Source of the DNA: Amycolatopsis nalaikhensis
GTDB lineage: Bacteria; Actinomycetota; Actinomycetes; Mycobacteriales; Pseudonocardiaceae
Reading direction: 5' to 3'
Length of the DNA: 64,000 bases
Assembly: GCF_030264295.1 (NCBI RefSeq)
Contig: NZ_CP127173.1
Location: 9,741,501 to 9,805,500, forward strand
Shown here: positions 31,892 through 40,570 of the stretch, piece after piece
Layout of the letters: every line of letters begins with the position of its first letter
Position numbering within the stretch: the first letter of the stretch is position 1
Notes under the pieces: model-generated
The model's input: the letters and a program-made list of their open reading frames with translations, nothing else
The model's database searches: none
Told to the model about the DNA's origin: nothing
Made by a program: the position numbers and the translations under genes

Positions 31892-34749
31892 CGGAGGCTC
31901 CATTGCTGGTTGGCGGCCTGGTTCCCGCAGGACCAGAGGATGATCTTCGTGCCGTTCGCCGTGCCCTGGGCGTTCGCGTCGACGCACAGCCCCGACTGCA
32001 CCCCGGCGATGGTGCCGTTGGCGTTGACGTTCCACTGCTGGTTCGGCTGGCCGGTGCAGTCCCAGATGATCACCGGTGTGCCGTTGGTGGTTCCCCGGCC
32101 GGAAGCGTCGAGGCACTTGTTCCCGTAGACCGTCAGCTGTTTCCCGCTGGTCGGGGTCCACAGCTGGTTGGCGGCCTGGCTGCCGCAGTCGCGCAGCTGG
32201 ACCTGGGTGCCGTTGGCCGTCGAGGAGTTCGGCACCTCCACGCACCGGCCCGACTGGGTGCCGACGATCTGCTTGCCCGACGGCGTCTGGGTGCCGGGTG
32301 TCCCGACGCCCGCGCCGGTGAAGTGGATCCAGTTGACGTTGAACAGGTACGCGGCGCCGGTCTGGCCGGACGGGTTGCGGGCGACGAAGTACAGCGTCCC
32401 GGTCCCGGTCGGCGGGTTGCCCAAACTGACCGCGAAGTCCTGCCAGTTCTGCCAGCCGCCGGTCCCGGTGATCGGGACGGAAGCCACCAGTGCGCCGTCC
32501 GGGGCGCCGCGGTGCACCTCGAGCGTGCCGCCGGAGCCGCCCGAGGAAGCCCGGACTTCGAGGCCGGTGACGCCGTTCAGGGCGAGCGGGTCGACCGACC
32601 ACCAGTCGCCGTCCTGAATGAACGCCGCGCTGCTGCCCCCGCCCGCCGGGTCCGTCGCCGCCTCCACGGTGACCCCCGCGGTGTCGGTGCCCTTGCCGTC
32701 GGCGGTGCGGCCGGTGGCGGTGTAGAACTCCGCCTGCTTGTGCTGGGGCTGCAGGATCACCTGGGCCCGGCCGGTCAGGGGGTTGGCTCCGCCGGAGCCG
32801 CCCTTGTCGGTGTAGGACGCTTCGACGACGTAGAAAATGTTGTCGTTTTCGCTGTGACCGGACGAAAGCGTGGTCTGCACCTGGACGCCGCAGCCGTGGT
32901 ACTGGTCGAGCGGGTGGCCGTGCTCGTCGTGGCCGAGGATGGCCTGGACGGTGACCTGCGCGCAGTCGACGGTTCCGTCCTCGGGATCGGTGACCGTGAC
33001 GACGACGTTCACCTTGTCGCCCCAGTCGAACAGCCCGCCGCTCGGCGGGGTGGTGACGGTGAGCGTCGGTGCCGTGTTGCCCGCGGTGATCGCGACGCTC
33101 GCGGTGCCCGTGGCGCCCGCCGCGTTCGTCACGGTGAGCACCGCGGTGTAGTTGCCGGTGGCGTAGGTGTGGCTCGGGTTCGCCGCCGTGGACGTGGTGC
33201 CGTCACCGAAGTTCCAGCTGTACCGCAGGGCGGACCCGCCGGGGTCGGCCGAACCGGCGCTGGAGAAGTTCACGGTGAGCGGGGCCGGGCCGCTGGTGCG
33301 GTCCGCGCCGGCCTTCGCGACCGGTGCGGCCGAGCCGCCGCCGAGGTAGTCGACCCGGACGATCGACGCGTCGCTGTTGCCGCCGCCGTACCCGGTGCCC
33401 CACTCGACGACGTACAACGCGCCGTCCGGGCCGAACTCGAAGTCCATCGGCCGGTTGAACTTCACCGACGGCAGCAGCGGGTCGATCGAGGTGACGGTCG
33501 TGCCGGCCGAGTCGAGCAGGAAGGTGTACATCGAGCTGGTGTTCCACTCGGCGAACACCGCGCGGCCGTCGAAGTCGGCGGGCCACTTGCGGGCCGAGGC
33601 GAGGTTCGGGTCGAACCGGTAGACCGGCCCGGCCATCGGCGCGCCGCCGGACAGCTGCGGGAAGTGCGCCGGGTCGGCCTGGTAGTGGTAGTAGACCTGG
33701 GCCGGGATCGCGGGCGGGAGTTTGGTCAGGCCGGTGTTGTTGGGCGAGCTGTTCGTGGGGCCGCCCGCGCAGTCGAACTGGGGCCCGGACGCGCCGGTGG
33801 CGAAGTTGTACTGGTTGTAGGGCAGGTTCGGGCCGACGCAGAACGGCCAGCCCGCGTTGCCCGGCTTGCTGACGACGTCCCATTCGACGGTGTTCTGCGG
33901 GCCGCGGCTGGAACTGGCGTTCGGCGCGTCCGGGCCGTAGTTGGCCACGAGCGGGTAGCCGGTCTTGGGGTCGAGGCCCATCCGGAACGGGTTGCGTTCC
34001 CCCATCGTGTAGATCTCCGGGCGGGTGTTCGCGGTACCGGGCGCGAACAGGTTGCCCGACGGGATCGTGTAGGTGCCGTTGGATTCCGGGTGGATCCGCA
34101 GGACCTTGCCGGACAGGCTGTTCGTGTTGCCCGCGGTGCGTTCGGCGTCCCAGTAGGCGCGGCCGGAGCGCTGATCGAGCGGGCTGTAGCCGTCCGAGGC
34201 GAACGGGTTGGTGTTGTCGCCGAGCGACAACCACAGGTTCCCGTTCTTCTTGTCGAACACCAGGCCCGCGCCGTGGTGGCAGCATTCGGCGCGCTGCACC
34301 GGGACGTTCAGCACCTGCTTTTCGGTGGACTGGTCGATCGTGTCGCCGGTGACGGTGAACCGGCTCAGCCGGTCGACGTCGGCGCCGTTGGGCGACCAGT
34401 AGACGTACACCCACTGGTTCGTCGCGAAGTTCGGGTCGAGCGCGATGTTGAGCCCGCCGGACTCGTTGGCGGTGAAGACGTTCAGGTGCGTCGAGAGGAC
34501 CGTGGTGCCGTTGGGCTTGACGACCTTCACGTCACCGAGGCGGTCGATGTAGAACACCCGCCCGTCCGGCGCGACGTCGAGCGCCATCGGGTTGCCGGTT
34601 TCGGTGTGCAGCGTGACCTTCTGGAACTTCGAGTCCGGCGGCAGCGCCGCGGTGGCCGCCGGGGTGGTGGTGAGCACCGGGACCACGGCGGCGGCCAGGA
34701 CGGCGGCCACCGCCAGCGCGCCGCGACGCAGCGCTGAAAATCCGGACAT
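31888..34749 (-). CDS. Secreted PQQ-type sugar dehydrogenase with PKD, carbohydrate-binding and ricin domains
   Basis: The 953-residue protein has a signal peptide (to about 35), then a six-bladed glucose/sorbosone dehydrogenase domain (about 40-440) with PMALDVAPDGRVFYIDRLGD, CCHHGAGLVFDKKNGNLWLS and FGPDGALYVVEWGTGYGG. A PKD domain follows (about 455-535, RYSWNFGDGTTSTAANPSHT), then a Ca-binding/CBM6-like beta sandwich (AAFIQDGDWWSVDPLALNGV near 690) and a trefoil (GRCVEVPNSS, KCLDASGRG, GLCVDANAQG). It would oxidise a sugar or side-chain residue in a PQQ- or Ca-dependent way; no PQQ synthesis genes are nearby. It lies 30 bp after the ThuA gene and overlaps the esterase start. Confidence 0.87.
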   Translation of the reverse strand: MSGFSALRRGALAVAAVLAAAVVPVLTTTPAATAALPPDSKFQKVTLHTETGNPMALDVAPDGRVFYIDRLGDVKVVKPNGTTVLSTHLNVFTANESGGLNIALDPNFATNQWVYVYWSPNGADVDRLSRFTVTGDTIDQSTEKQVLNVPVQRAECCHHGAGLVFDKKNGNLWLSLGDNTNPFASDGYSPLDQRSGRAYWDAERTAGNTNSLSGKVLRIHPESNGTYTIPSGNLFAPGTANTRPEIYTMGERNPFRMGLDPKTGYPLVANYGPDAPNASSSRGPQNTVEWDVVSKPGNAGWPFCVGPNLPYNQYNFATGASGPQFDCAGGPTNSSPNNTGLTKLPPAIPAQVYYHYQADPAHFPQLSGGAPMAGPVYRFDPNLASARKWPADFDGRAVFAEWNTSSMYTFLLDSAGTTVTSIDPLLPSVKFNRPMDFEFGPDGALYVVEWGTGYGGGNSDASIVRVDYLGGGSAAPVAKAGADRTSGPAPLTVNFSSAGSADPGGSALRYSWNFGDGTTSTAANPSHTYATGNYTAVLTVTNAAGATGTASVAITAGNTAPTLTVTTPPSGGLFDWGDKVNVVVTVTDPEDGTVDCAQVTVQAILGHDEHGHPLDQYHGCGVQVQTTLSSGHSENDNIFYVVEASYTDKGGSGGANPLTGRAQVILQPQHKQAEFYTATGRTADGKGTDTAGVTVEAATDPAGGGSSAAFIQDGDWWSVDPLALNGVTGLEVRASSGGSGGTLEVHRGAPDGALVASVPITGTGGWQNWQDFAVSLGNPPTGTGTLYFVARNPSGQTGAAYLFNVNWIHFTGAGVGTPGTQTPSGKQIVGTQSGRCVEVPNSSTANGTQVQLRDCGSQAANQLWTPTSGKQLTVYGNKCLDASGRGTTNGTPVIIWDCTGQPNQQWNVNANGTIAGVQSGLCVDANAQGTANGTKIILWSCGNQAANQQWSLR

Positions 34750-34779
34750 GACGAGCTTCTCCTCGGGTGCCGAAGGGAG

Positions 34780-35943
34780 TCAGCGGAGGGACCACTGCTG
34801 GTTGGCCTGCCCGCTGCAGGACCACAGGATGATCTTCGTGCCGTTGGCCGTGCCGCGGCCGGACGCGTCCAGGCAGAGGTTCGACTGGACACCGGTGATC
34901 GTGTTCGCGCTAACATTCCACTGCTGATTGGGCTGCCCGGTGCAGTCCCAGATGATCACCGGCGTTCCGTTGGCCGTGCCCCGGCCGGACGCGTCCAGGC
35001 ACTTGTTCCCGTAGACCACGAGCTGCTTGCCCGCGGTGTAGGTCCACGACTGGTTCGCCTGTCCGGCGACGCAGTCCCGCAGCTGCACCTGCGTCCCGTT
35101 CGTGGTGACCGAGTTCGGCACCTCGACGCACCGGCCCGACTGCGCACCCACGAGCTGCTTGCCGGCCGGCGGCGGTGTGGTGGTGACCGAACAGTCGGCG
35201 GGGACCGCGCCGGCCGCGGTGCGGATGCCGCCGAGCAGCAGGTGCAGGAAGTTCGGTTCGCTGAAGCTCTCGATGGTGTGCCCCATGCCGGTGTACCAGG
35301 CGCGGCCGCCGTCGAAGTCGTGGCACCAGGTGGTCGGGTGGTCCGCGCCCATCGTGGCACCCGAGTAGCTGGATTCGTCCACAGTGGTCAGGACGTGGAC
35401 GGCCGGGCGCGGGTTGGCGCGGAAGTCGTACCACTCGTCGTACCGGGTGTACTGCGCGGGCAGCCCCTGCGTCGACGGGTGGTTCGGGTCCTCGACCTTC
35501 ACCAGCGCGTTCTGCTGCGCGGGGTGCTGCTTGAAGTAGGCCCCGACCAGCTGGCCGTACCAGGCCCAGTCGTACCCGCTGTCGGACGCGGCGTGGATGC
35601 CGGCGAAGCCGCCGCCGTGCTGGATGTAGCGGCGGAAGGCGTCCTTGCCCGCTTGCGTGCCGACCGGGTCGCCGGTCGTGGACAGGAAGACGACGGCGGC
35701 GTACTGGGCCAGGTTCTCGTCGGTGAACCGCGTGTCGTCTTCGGTGGCGTCGACCGCGAAGTCGTTCTGCTGACCCAGCTGCCGGATCGCGGCGATCCCG
35801 GCCGGGGTCGAGTCGTGCCGGAAGCCGGTGGTCTTGGAGAACACCAGGACCTTGAAGGCGGCCGCGGACACGGGGGCCGCGAGCCCCACGACCAAGGCGG
35901 CGGTCAGGACGATCGTACGGAGCGAACGGGACAGCGTCGTCAC
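34780..35943 (-). CDS. Secreted ThuA-domain protein with C-terminal ricin domain
   Basis: The start GTG 35943 is preceded by AAGGAG at 7 bp; 387 residues. A signal peptide (to about 28) precedes a ThuA/trehalose-utilisation type, glutamine-amidotransferase-like domain (about 29-255: FKVLVFSKTTGFRHDSTPAG, GGGFAGIHAASDSGYDW, FDGGRAWYTGMGHTIESF). A trefoil follows (GRCVEVPNSV, KCLDASGRG, NLCLDASGRG) that is nearly identical to that of the next gene. The role of ThuA is unsettled; it is often paired or fused with PQQ-type dehydrogenases as here. It is the first gene of the operon running to 29208. Confidence 0.88.
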   Translation of the reverse strand: MTTLSRSLRTIVLTAALVVGLAAPVSAAAFKVLVFSKTTGFRHDSTPAGIAAIRQLGQQNDFAVDATEDDTRFTDENLAQYAAVVFLSTTGDPVGTQAGKDAFRRYIQHGGGFAGIHAASDSGYDWAWYGQLVGAYFKQHPAQQNALVKVEDPNHPSTQGLPAQYTRYDEWYDFRANPRPAVHVLTTVDESSYSGATMGADHPTTWCHDFDGGRAWYTGMGHTIESFSEPNFLHLLLGGIRTAAGAVPADCSVTTTPPPAGKQLVGAQSGRCVEVPNSVTTNGTQVQLRDCVAGQANQSWTYTAGKQLVVYGNKCLDASGRGTANGTPVIIWDCTGQPNQQWNVSANTITGVQSNLCLDASGRGTANGTKIILWSCSGQANQQWSLR

Positions 35944-36063
35944 GGGTACTCCTTCTCAGGAGCGCGGGGAGCGCGCGGGTGCGCGCTGCGCGATCGCCCG
36001 GTCACCAACCGAACGGGCAAGAGCCAAGATAGAAGCGGCCGGCGGCGAAGGTCAATGCGCGGT

Positions 36064-36072
36064 GAAAGTTAC
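36064..36072. promoter_or_regulatory. GAAAGTTAC element upstream of the ThuA operon
   Basis: GAAAGTTAC (reverse GTAACTTTC) lies about 120 bp upstream of the ThuA start. Its reverse complement is identical to the nonamer at 40571-40579, and both continue into TTTCAC. It is a variant of the inverted repeat at 24512. Confidence 0.4.
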
Positions 36073-36113
36073 TCATCCGCACCGCATCCCGCCCGACGAC
36101 AGTCCACAAGGGA

Positions 36114-36139
36114 ATGAGCGCAGCAGGCGCTGCGCTCAT
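36114..36139. terminator. 11-bp stem hairpin
   Basis: ATGAGCGCAGC (36114-36124) pairs perfectly with GCTGCGCTCAT (36129-36139) around the loop AGGC. It is in the gap between divergent genes, so it is not needed as a terminator for either; it may mark the end of a lost gene or be a regulatory structure. Confidence 0.4.
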
Positions 36140-36330
36140 GGACCGAAGAGACGGCGCGCCGGCTCGAGCCTCGGTCGGCATCCGGTCGCCCGGCCGCAAC
36201 CCGCAGCTCGGCGATCAGGTGCAGGAGCTGCCCGGCACGACCTCGTAGCCCGGTAAGGCGCCGTCACCGGGCACGGTGGTGACTTTACCCCGGAGGCCCG
36301 CTTTTCGGTCAACTCCCGGGAAATCCGCGT

Positions 36331-36339
36331 GAAACTTAC
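36331..36339. promoter_or_regulatory. GAAACTTAC element upstream of the CE3 gene
   Basis: GAAACTTAC lies 150 bp upstream of the SGNH esterase start, preceded by GT as in GTGAAACTTAC. The reverse, GTAAGTTTC, differs by one base from the copies at 36064 and 40571. Confidence 0.38.
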
Positions 36340-36488
36340 ATGTGTTCCCGCAGCCGATCCCGCTCCGGCGGAGCGGGAGGATTGACGCGGCACGGGTTTC
36401 CGGCTTCGAATGAGTCGGACTCATCGGATCACGTTGAGCGGCACCACCTTCGCCCACCCCGGTGCCGGACCACCGGCGGAGGAGGATC

Positions 36489-37568
36489 ATGAGAACCCGG
36501 ACATTGGCCGCCGTGACGGCCTTGGTCTTGAGCGCGTTCCTGCCGGGCGGTCCGGCCGCCGCCGAGTCGAACGGCGGGACCCGTGTCATGCCGCTCGGCG
36601 ATTCCATCACCGAAGGCACGCAGGTGCCCGGTGGCTACCGGATCGGCCTCTGGCAGCGGCTCGCCGCGGGCGGCTACCAGGTCGACTTCACCGGCTCGCA
36701 GTCCAACGGTCCGGCCGCCCTCGGCGACCACGACCACGAAGGCCACCCGGGCTGGCGCATCGACCAGATCGACGCGAACATCACCGGCTGGCTGCGGACG
36801 AGCACCCCGCACACGGTCCTGCTGCACATCGGCACCAACGACATCCTGCAGAACCACGACGTCGCCCACGCGCCCGCCCGGCTGTCCACCCTGATCGACC
36901 GGATCACGGCGACGGCACCGGACGCCGAGGTCTTCGTCTCGACGATCATCCCGCTCGCCAACGCGGGCCAGGAGTCCGCGGCCCGCAGCTTCAACGCCGC
37001 GATCCCCGGGATCGTGCAGGCGAACCGGAACGCGGGAAAGCACGTGCACCTGGTGGACATGCACGCCGCGCTCACCGCCGCCGACCTGGTCGACGGCGTT
37101 CACCCGACGGCGGCGGGCTACGACAAGATGGCCGCCGCCTGGTTCACCGCGCTGCGGTCCGTGCCCGGGAGCATCGGCACGCCGGGAACGACCGGCGCCC
37201 GGCGGATCGTCGGCACGCAGTCGGGCCGCTGCGCGGACGCCGGGACCGCCGCGAACGGCACCCAGGTGCGGCTGCAGGACTGCGGCGGGCAATCCGGCCA
37301 GGCGTGGACCCGCGACGGCGGCGCGCTCGTCGCCGGCGCGAAGTGCCTGGACGCGTCCGGGCACGGCACCGCGAACGGCACGCCGGTGATCGTCTGGGAC
37401 TGCCACGGCCAGGCCAACCAGCAGTGGGTGGTCGACGCGAACGGCACGATCACCGGAGTCCAATCCGGACTGTGCCTCGACGCGAGCGGGCAGGGCACGG
37501 CCAACGGCACCCCGTTGATCCTGTGGTCCTGCGGCGGGCAGGCCAACCAGCAGTGGGCACTGCGGTGA
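36489..37568 (+). CDS. Secreted SGNH hydrolase (CE3-like) with C-terminal ricin domain
   Basis: The ATG at 36489 is preceded by AGGAGG. The 359-residue protein has a signal peptide (to about 25) and an SGNH/GDSL domain: block I with S39 (RVMPLGDSITEG), the block III Asn (GTNDILQN) and the block V D-x2-H (LVDGVHPTAAGY). This matches carbohydrate esterase family 3 acetyl xylan esterases. A trefoil follows from about 240 (GRCADAGT, KCLDASGHG, GLCLDASGQG) ending QQWALR. It would deacetylate a plant polysaccharide. The DJ-1/PfpI gene begins 17 bp downstream. Confidence 0.88.
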   Translation: MRTRTLAAVTALVLSAFLPGGPAAAESNGGTRVMPLGDSITEGTQVPGGYRIGLWQRLAAGGYQVDFTGSQSNGPAALGDHDHEGHPGWRIDQIDANITGWLRTSTPHTVLLHIGTNDILQNHDVAHAPARLSTLIDRITATAPDAEVFVSTIIPLANAGQESAARSFNAAIPGIVQANRNAGKHVHLVDMHAALTAADLVDGVHPTAAGYDKMAAAWFTALRSVPGSIGTPGTTGARRIVGTQSGRCADAGTAANGTQVRLQDCGGQSGQAWTRDGGALVAGAKCLDASGHGTANGTPVIVWDCHGQANQQWVVDANGTITGVQSGLCLDASGQGTANGTPLILWSCGGQANQQWALR

Positions 37569-37585
37569 CCCCGGAGGGAGCGAAC

Positions 37586-38149
37586 ATGGCGCGGGTGCTG
37601 ATCCTGACCGGCGACGCCGCCGAGGAGCTCGACTCGATGTACCCGATCTTCCGGCTGCGCGAGGGTGGCCACGAGGCGGTCGTGGCCGCCCCGACGACGC
37701 GTCCGGTGCGCTTGGTCGTCCACGACTTCGAGCCGGACTGCGACGCCTACACCGAGAAACCCGGGCACCGGCTGCCGGTCGACCTCGCGTTCGCCGACGT
37801 CGACCCCGCCGGGTTCGACGCGCTGGTGATCCCCGGCGGGCGGGCCCCGGAGTACCTGCGCGTCGACCCGGACGTCGCGCGGATCGTCACGCACTTCTTC
37901 GACCGGGACCTCCCGGTCGGCACGATCTGCCACGGCCCGCAGGTCCCGGCGGCGCTCGGTCTCCTGCGCGGCCGCACCACGGCCGCCTTTCCCCCGCTGA
38001 AGGCGGACGTGGAGCTCGCGGGCGCGACGTTCGCCGACGCACCCGACGTCGTCGACGGCGCGATGGTGTCCTGCCGCGGCTGGCCGGACCTGCCCGAGTG
38101 GTCCCGCGCTTTCCTGCGGGTGCTGGAAAAGGCGGCCGCCGCGCGGTGA
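37586..38149 (+). CDS. DJ-1/PfpI-family protein
   Basis: The ATG at 37586 has GGAGGGAG upstream; 187 residues without a signal peptide, so cytosolic and the only non-secreted enzyme in this part of the locus besides LacI. It has the class I amidotransferase-like fold with VLILTGDAAEELDSMYPIFR, FDALVIPGGRAPEYL and the nucleophile-elbow cysteine in VGTICHGPQ. Family members are glyoxalases, deglycases, chaperones or proteases. Its stop codon directly abuts the stop of the convergent GH127 gene (TGATCA), leaving no terminator space. Confidence 0.88.
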   Translation: MARVLILTGDAAEELDSMYPIFRLREGGHEAVVAAPTTRPVRLVVHDFEPDCDAYTEKPGHRLPVDLAFADVDPAGFDALVIPGGRAPEYLRVDPDVARIVTHFFDRDLPVGTICHGPQVPAALGLLRGRTTAAFPPLKADVELAGATFADAPDVVDGAMVSCRGWPDLPEWSRAFLRVLEKAAAAR

Positions 38150-40450
38150 TCAGCCGGTGCGCACGATCCGCCACCGGTTGGCCGCGGCGCCGTTGTCCGG
38201 TCCCTGGACGGCGAGCGCGCCGGCCGCGGTCGAGCCGTTCGCCACCGTCAGCAGCTTGCCGCTGTTGACGTTGCGGATCTTCGCCGTGCCGTCACCCTGG
38301 TCGAGGACCGTCCACCGGTGGTCGGCCGTGCCGTTGTCGGCCCACTGCAGGACTTGCGCGCCGTCCGATGTGGACATGTCCTGGACGCCGAGCACCTTGC
38401 CGCTGTTGGCGTTGCGGAACCGGACTGCGGTCCCGTCAGTGATCAGCTCCCAGTTGTGGTCCGCGGTGCCGTTGTCGGTCCACTGCAGCGCGCGGCCGCC
38501 GTCGGCGGTGGACATGTTCTCGATGCCCAGCAGGAGCCCGCTGCCCACGTTGACCAGGTGAGACGTCGTCGTCCCGCCGGTGTTCCAGTAGGCCGTGCCG
38601 TTGAAGCCCTGGGCGTCGTAGAACGGCACCAGGCCCACCGTCGCGCCGTTGGCCTTGGCGCTGAAGGTGAGCGCGCTGCCGCTGGTCCGCGTGATCGAGC
38701 CCGGATCCAGGGACGGCAACCCGGTGAGCGTGGCGTTCCCGTAGTTGCCGGCCAGGACCACGGGTCCGTAGGTGACCGCCGAGACGTTCGCGTTGTCGTT
38801 GGCGGGCCGCAGAACGACCTTCATCGGCAGCCGGACCGTCACCGTGTCGCCGGCGGCCCACGCCCGGGTCACCGTGGCGTAGCTGCCCGGGGTGGTGGCG
38901 ACGTTCTGCGCGACGCCGTTGACGCTGACGGTCGCCCCGCTGGTCCAGCCGGGGATGCGGACGCGCATCGTCCACGTCCCGCTCACGTTCCCGGCGAGTG
39001 TCAGGGTGGTCGTGTCGGCGGCCGGGAACGACGTCGCCTGGGTGACGGTGATGCCGCGCTGGGTCCAGGTGAGCACCGACGGCAGGAACAGGTTGACGAT
39101 CAGCGTGGTGCCGCTGTGGAAGTAGATCGAGTCGGCCAGCTTGGTCTGGGTCTCCAGCCCGGTGCCCTGGCAGCACCAGAACGAGTCGTAGTCGGTGCTC
39201 CACGTGCCACCGCCCCACGCCGGGCCGAGGCCGCGGCGGCCGCCCGGGTTGAGGGAGCTGAAGTAGGTGACGTGCCCGTGGTCGTCGGCCGGGTTCTGCT
39301 GGCCGATCATCTGGTTGAGCAGCGCCCGCTCGTAGTAGTCGGCCAGGTCGGCGCGGTCCGGGTAGAGGCCGAACAGCTCCCGGGTCAGCTTCAGCATGTT
39401 GTAGGTGTTGCAGCTCTCGCACGTGTCCTGGTTCAGGTACGCCGCGATGGCGTTGGGCGCGCGGAAGTGCTCGGCCTGGCTGTTGCCGCCGATGGCGTAG
39501 GTGTGCGCGCCGACGGTGATGGCCCACGCGTTGGCCGCGATGTCCCGGTAGCGGGTGGTGCCGGTGGCCAGGTATTCGCGCGCGGCCCCGATCCACTTCG
39601 GGACCTGGGTGTTGGCGTGCAGCCCGGCGAGCTGGTCCCGGCCCGCCGCGAGCGGGTCGAACACGGCGGCGTGGTCGAACCGCTGCGCGACGGCCAGCCA
39701 CCGCGTGTCGCCGGTGTCCAGTGCGAGATCCGTCAGCACGGCGTTCATGCCGCCGAACTCGGTGTTCAGCACCGCCTGCATGGAGCTGTAGCCGAGCCGG
39801 GCGGTCCGCCGGTCGACCCAGCCCGCCAGGTTCAGCAGCACGTCCCGGGCCTGGGTGCTGCCGGTGTACCGCCACACGTCGAGCAGCCCGGCCATGGTCT
39901 TGTGGACGCAGTAGTACGGCACGTTGCCGTTCGACAGGCGCCCGGCCTCGAGGTTGTCGAAGTCGGCCTCGGGGAAGCCGGACAGGTACCCGGCGGTGAA
40001 CCCGGCCGCGCTGTTGTTGGCCTGGCACTTGGCCAGCTCGGCGACCAGGTAGGTGGCCTTGTCCCGGCAGGTGGTGTCGCCGGTGACCGCCCACAGCTGG
40101 GCCCACGCGGTGAGGAAGTGCCCCTGGACGTGGCTGCGGAACGGGAAGTTCGGCGCGTCCCAGCCGCCGTTGCTCGCGGCGCCGCCGGTGGGGAGCCGGT
40201 GGTTGGCCCGGAAGACGTAGAGCAGCCGGTCGACGTCGACGAAACGCAGGTAGTTCCGCGTCCGGTTCTGGTTGTCCAGCCACCGGCTCGCGGTCAACCG
40301 CACCTGGCCGAGGTCGAACGGCGACGCCGACGGGGAGACCGCGGCCGCCGCTTCGGCGAACAGGCCGCCGATGGCCGGTGCGGCGGTGGACGCGATGGCG
40401 GTGGCGCCGATGGCTCGCAGCCACTGCCGCCGGGTGAAGGACGAGGTCAC
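38150..40450 (-). CDS. Secreted GH127 beta-L-arabinofuranosidase-like enzyme with C-terminal ricin-like domain
   Basis: The GTG at 40450 follows GGAG; 766 residues. A Tat-type signal (FTRRQWLRAIG) leads into an (alpha/alpha)6 barrel with LTASRWLDNQNRTRNYLRFV and the Zn-cysteine signature of the family: E345 and C347 (DTCESCNTYN), C426 and C427 (FWCCQGTG). E327 (GGNSQAEHF) is the likely acid/base. In characterised GH127 the first cysteine of the later pair is the nucleophile. Beta domains follow, then a second-type trefoil from about 625 (LGIENMSTADGGRALQWTDN, repeated three times). It would cleave beta-arabinofuranose, e.g. of hydroxyproline-rich glycoproteins. The control region to GH62 has two operators. 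Confidence 0.9.
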   Translation of the reverse strand: MTSSFTRRQWLRAIGATAIASTAAPAIGGLFAEAAAAVSPSASPFDLGQVRLTASRWLDNQNRTRNYLRFVDVDRLLYVFRANHRLPTGGAASNGGWDAPNFPFRSHVQGHFLTAWAQLWAVTGDTTCRDKATYLVAELAKCQANNSAAGFTAGYLSGFPEADFDNLEAGRLSNGNVPYYCVHKTMAGLLDVWRYTGSTQARDVLLNLAGWVDRRTARLGYSSMQAVLNTEFGGMNAVLTDLALDTGDTRWLAVAQRFDHAAVFDPLAAGRDQLAGLHANTQVPKWIGAAREYLATGTTRYRDIAANAWAITVGAHTYAIGGNSQAEHFRAPNAIAAYLNQDTCESCNTYNMLKLTRELFGLYPDRADLADYYERALLNQMIGQQNPADDHGHVTYFSSLNPGGRRGLGPAWGGGTWSTDYDSFWCCQGTGLETQTKLADSIYFHSGTTLIVNLFLPSVLTWTQRGITVTQATSFPAADTTTLTLAGNVSGTWTMRVRIPGWTSGATVSVNGVAQNVATTPGSYATVTRAWAAGDTVTVRLPMKVVLRPANDNANVSAVTYGPVVLAGNYGNATLTGLPSLDPGSITRTSGSALTFSAKANGATVGLVPFYDAQGFNGTAYWNTGGTTTSHLVNVGSGLLLGIENMSTADGGRALQWTDNGTADHNWELITDGTAVRFRNANSGKVLGVQDMSTSDGAQVLQWADNGTADHRWTVLDQGDGTAKIRNVNSGKLLTVANGSTAAGALAVQGPDNGAAANRWRIVRTG

Positions 40451-40496
40451 CGGATTCTCCGTTCAGCCACGATGCGGTCGGGAGGGCGGCGAGAAC

Positions 40497-40508
40497 GTTA
40501 GCGCTAAC
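40497..40508. promoter_or_regulatory. LacI-type operator, perfect palindrome, upstream of GH127
   Basis: GTTAGCGCTAAC is a perfect 12-bp palindrome 47 bp upstream of the GH127 start. It is the best copy of the motif shared with 24480, 28106 and 40630. Confidence 0.8.
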
Positions 40509-40570
40509 ACTGTCCGTTGTCACGAGGCGATCCGGGGGAATCTCCCCGCCCGACCGCGAGCCCGCCGAAT

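Larger units (their letters stand above)
35944..36488. other. 545-bp divergent intergenic region
   Basis: No convincing gene is present. It holds two GWAASTTTC-type elements (36064, 36331), an 11-bp hairpin (36114-36139) and a minus-strand frame ending at 36215 (GLRGKVTTVPGDGALPGYEV, then VPGSSCT) that may be a 3' gene remnant, with the hairpin as its former terminator. The two flanking genes are divergent, so both promoters must lie here. Confidence 0.5.

Noticed and set aside
34903..34914. GTTCGCGCTAAC, a near match to the LacI-type operator
   Set aside because: It lies inside the ricin-domain coding part of the ThuA gene and lacks symmetry at one position, so it is probably chance.
36215..36330. 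Minus frame ending GLRGKVTTVPGDGALPGYEV, then VPGSSCT
   Set aside because: It reads like a protein C-terminus but no upstream part or family could be found; kept only as a note in the intergenic entry.
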